A model generated the notes under the pieces. That model was not told the DNA's origin, ran no database searches, and saw only the letters and a program-made list of their open reading frames with translations. The position numbers and the translations under genes are program-made. From Candidatus Babelota bacterium (GTDB lineage Bacteria; JAGOBX01), in NCBI GenBank assembly GCA_017999075.1, contig JAGOBX010000173.1, positions 1 to 7,241 on the forward strand: DNA of 7,241 bases. Direction: 5' to 3'. Below are positions 6,210-7,241 of this stretch, in pieces (position 1 is the stretch's first letter; every line of letters starts with the position of its first letter).

Positions 6210-6262
6210 TATATCTCTACCTCTTTAAATAAACAGGAAATTTTTGATGAATTCAGCCAGCA
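6210..6262 (-). other. icd-glyS intergenic spacer
   Basis: This 53-base gap is the longest non-coding stretch. It holds the glyS ribosome binding site. I see no convincing sigma-70 promoter and no hairpin followed by a U-run, so read-through from icd into glyS is possible but not shown. Confidence 0.6.
6220..6226 (-). promoter_or_regulatory. Ribosome binding site of glyS
   Basis: The minus strand reads AAAGAGG here, with GAGG ending ten bases before the glyS ATG. It matches the anti-Shine-Dalgarno in all but one position of AAGGAGG and is the strongest such element in the window. It supports the ATG at 6209-6207. Confidence 0.7.
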
Positions 6263-7241
6263 TCAGTCGAAATTTTTTATAATAGCATCTGCAAAAGCCG
6301 ATGTGCCTACTTTGACAGCTCCTTCAACAAGTCTTTCAAGGTCATAAGTGACAGTTTTTTGTACAATAGTTTTTTCTATTGCCGACTTGATTTTTTTCGA
6401 ACATTCTATCCAACCCATATACTCAAGCATTAAACAAGCTGATAAAATTAAAGAACCAGGGTTTATCATATCTTTGTTAGCGTATTTAGGAGCAGTTCCG
6501 TGAGTGGCTTCAAAAAGACCGATATATTCGCCTATGTTTGCGCCTGGAGCAAGACCTAATCCTCCTACCTGAGCAGCAGCAGCATCGCTTAAGTAATCGC
6601 CATTAAGATTAGGTAAAGCTATTACATCGTAATCGGATGTGCGTGTTAATATTTGCTGAAGCATACTGTCGGCAATTCTGTCTTTGATTATAATTTTGCC
6701 TTCAGGCTGTTTACCTTTATAAATATCGTTTAGTTCTGTTTCTGTTATAGTTTTATCTTTATATTCAGAAGCAGCCACTTCATAACACCAGTCTTTAAAA
6801 GCGCCTTCCGTAAATTTCATAATATTTCCCTTATGAACAATAGTTACGCTTTTTCTATTTTGAGAAATAGCATGTTCTATGGCTGACCGCATTAATCGTT
6901 TTGATGCGAAAACACTGATAGGTTTTATTCCTATTCCTGAATCCTCACGTATGGAAATGTTGAATTCAGTTTTGATAAAATCAATTATTTTTTTTGATTC
7001 TTTAGTCCCCTCTTTCCATTCGATTCCTGCATATACATCTTCAGTATTTTCGCGGAATATTATTATATCCATTTGTTCTGGATTTTTTACAGGAGAAGGA
7101 ACTCCTTTAATATATTTTACAGGACGCACACAAGCAAATAAGTCAAGTTTTTGCCTTAGAGTAACATTCAATGATCTGAATCCGCCGCCGACAGGAGTTG
7201 TTAACGGTCCTTTTAAAGCAATGTAAAAATCTTTTATTGCT
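6263..7241 (-). CDS. icd: NADP-dependent isocitrate dehydrogenase, 5' end cut by window edge
   Basis: The enzyme oxidatively decarboxylates isocitrate to 2-oxoglutarate in the cytoplasmic TCA cycle, reducing NADP. The frame is open from base 7241 to the UGA at 6265-6263, giving 325 residues; compared with E. coli Icd (416), about 90 N-terminal residues are missing. The fragment begins [20 protein letters not shown] and aligns closely with E. coli Icd. Isocitrate-binding residues are visible: the RSLN segment (the Ser is the phosphorylation-site Ser113 in E. coli), [22 protein letters not shown] with Arg153 and Tyr160 equivalents, [16 protein letters not shown] with the catalytic Lys230, and the Asp-bearing [17 protein letters not shown]. 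Cofactor choice is indicated by GTAPKYA (Lys344 and Tyr345 equivalents) and TYDLER (Tyr391 and Arg395 equivalents), the NADP-specific set; NAD enzymes usually differ here. A TTG at 7171 is internal, not the start. The gene lies 53 bases before glyS and could belong to the same transcript. Confidence 0.97.
   Translation of the reverse strand, partial: AIKDFYIALKGPLTTPVGGGFRSLNVTLRQKLDLFACVRPVKYIKGVPSPVKNPEQMDIIIFRENTEDVYAGIEWKEGTKESKKIIDFIKTEFNISIREDSGIGIKPISVFASKRLMRSAIEHAISQNRKSVTIVHKGNIMKFTEGAFKDWCYEVAASEYKDKTITETELNDIYKGKQPEGKIIIKDRIADSMLQQILTRTSDYDVIALPNLNGDYLSDAAAAQVGGLGLAPGANIGEYIGLFEATHGTAPKYANKDMINPGSLILSACLMLEYMGWIECSKKIKSAIEKTIVQKTVTYDLERLVEGAVKVGTSAFADAIIKNFD

Noticed and set aside
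6208-6213. Perfect TATAAT on the minus strand overlapping the glyS ATG, as a -10 box
   Set aside because: No acceptable -35 at 16-18 bases (CTGTTT at 17), and transcription would begin inside glyS. Expected by chance in AT-rich DNA.
6245-6265. Inverted repeat TGATG...CATCA at the end of icd as a terminator
   Set aside because: Only a 5-bp AT-containing stem with an 11-base loop and no following U-run on the transcribed strand.
7169-7171. TTG at 7171-7169 as the start of a 302-residue isocitrate dehydrogenase
   Set aside because: The frame stays open to the window edge and the upstream residues ([21 protein letters not shown]) are the conserved continuation of Icd, so the TTG is an internal Leu codon and the gene is truncated by the window.
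6879-7226. Plus-strand open frame of 115 codons
   Set aside because: Antisense to strongly conserved icd sequence; the composition reflects the complement of icd codons.

Overview
This is a compact, AT-rich bacterial chromosomal segment (about 30% G+C by eye). Eight protein genes all read on the minus strand, so transcription runs from the right end to the left. Intergenic sequence totals only about 79 bases, and no stretch over 53 bases lacks a gene. I see no RNA gene, mobile element, CRISPR array or convincing terminator. UGA and UAA serve as stops and Trp is UGG, so the standard bacterial code applies. A lipoprotein-type signal peptide suggests an envelope-bearing, probably Gram-negative organism. 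The split glycyl-tRNA synthetase and an E. coli-type NADP isocitrate dehydrogenase fit many bacteria. A low-GC lineage such as Deferribacterota (Mucispirillum-like) or a spirochaete-like group is possible, but this is a guess.

Layout in the direction of transcription (right to left): (1) icd, NADP-dependent isocitrate dehydrogenase, cut at its 5' end by the window edge; (2) after a 53-base gap with a clear ribosome binding site, glyS, the glycyl-tRNA synthetase beta subunit; (3) a predicted lipoprotein whose start lies inside the end of glyS; (4) a calcineurin-like metallophosphoesterase relative; (5) a zinc-ribbon protein with three membrane segments; (6) rlmB-type 23S rRNA 2'-O-methyltransferase; (7) a small HAD-like protein; (8) prmC, release-factor glutamine methyltransferase, cut at its 3' end by the window edge.

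From glyS to prmC the junctions are -11, 2, 17, 4, 3 and -4 bases (negative means overlap), which strongly suggests one co-transcribed, partly translationally coupled unit. Three members serve translation: tRNA charging, ribosomal RNA modification and release-factor modification. Between them sit three envelope or unknown genes and one HAD-like gene.

The unusual points are two enzyme-fold proteins that appear to have lost key catalytic or metal-binding residues (the HAD-like protein and the phosphoesterase), the unrecognised zinc-ribbon membrane protein, and two identical A9 tracts placed so that a one-base expansion would create an immediate UGA stop. I found no clear evidence of a wholly new multi-gene system. 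The lipoprotein, phosphoesterase and zinc-ribbon trio is the best place to look for undescribed function.
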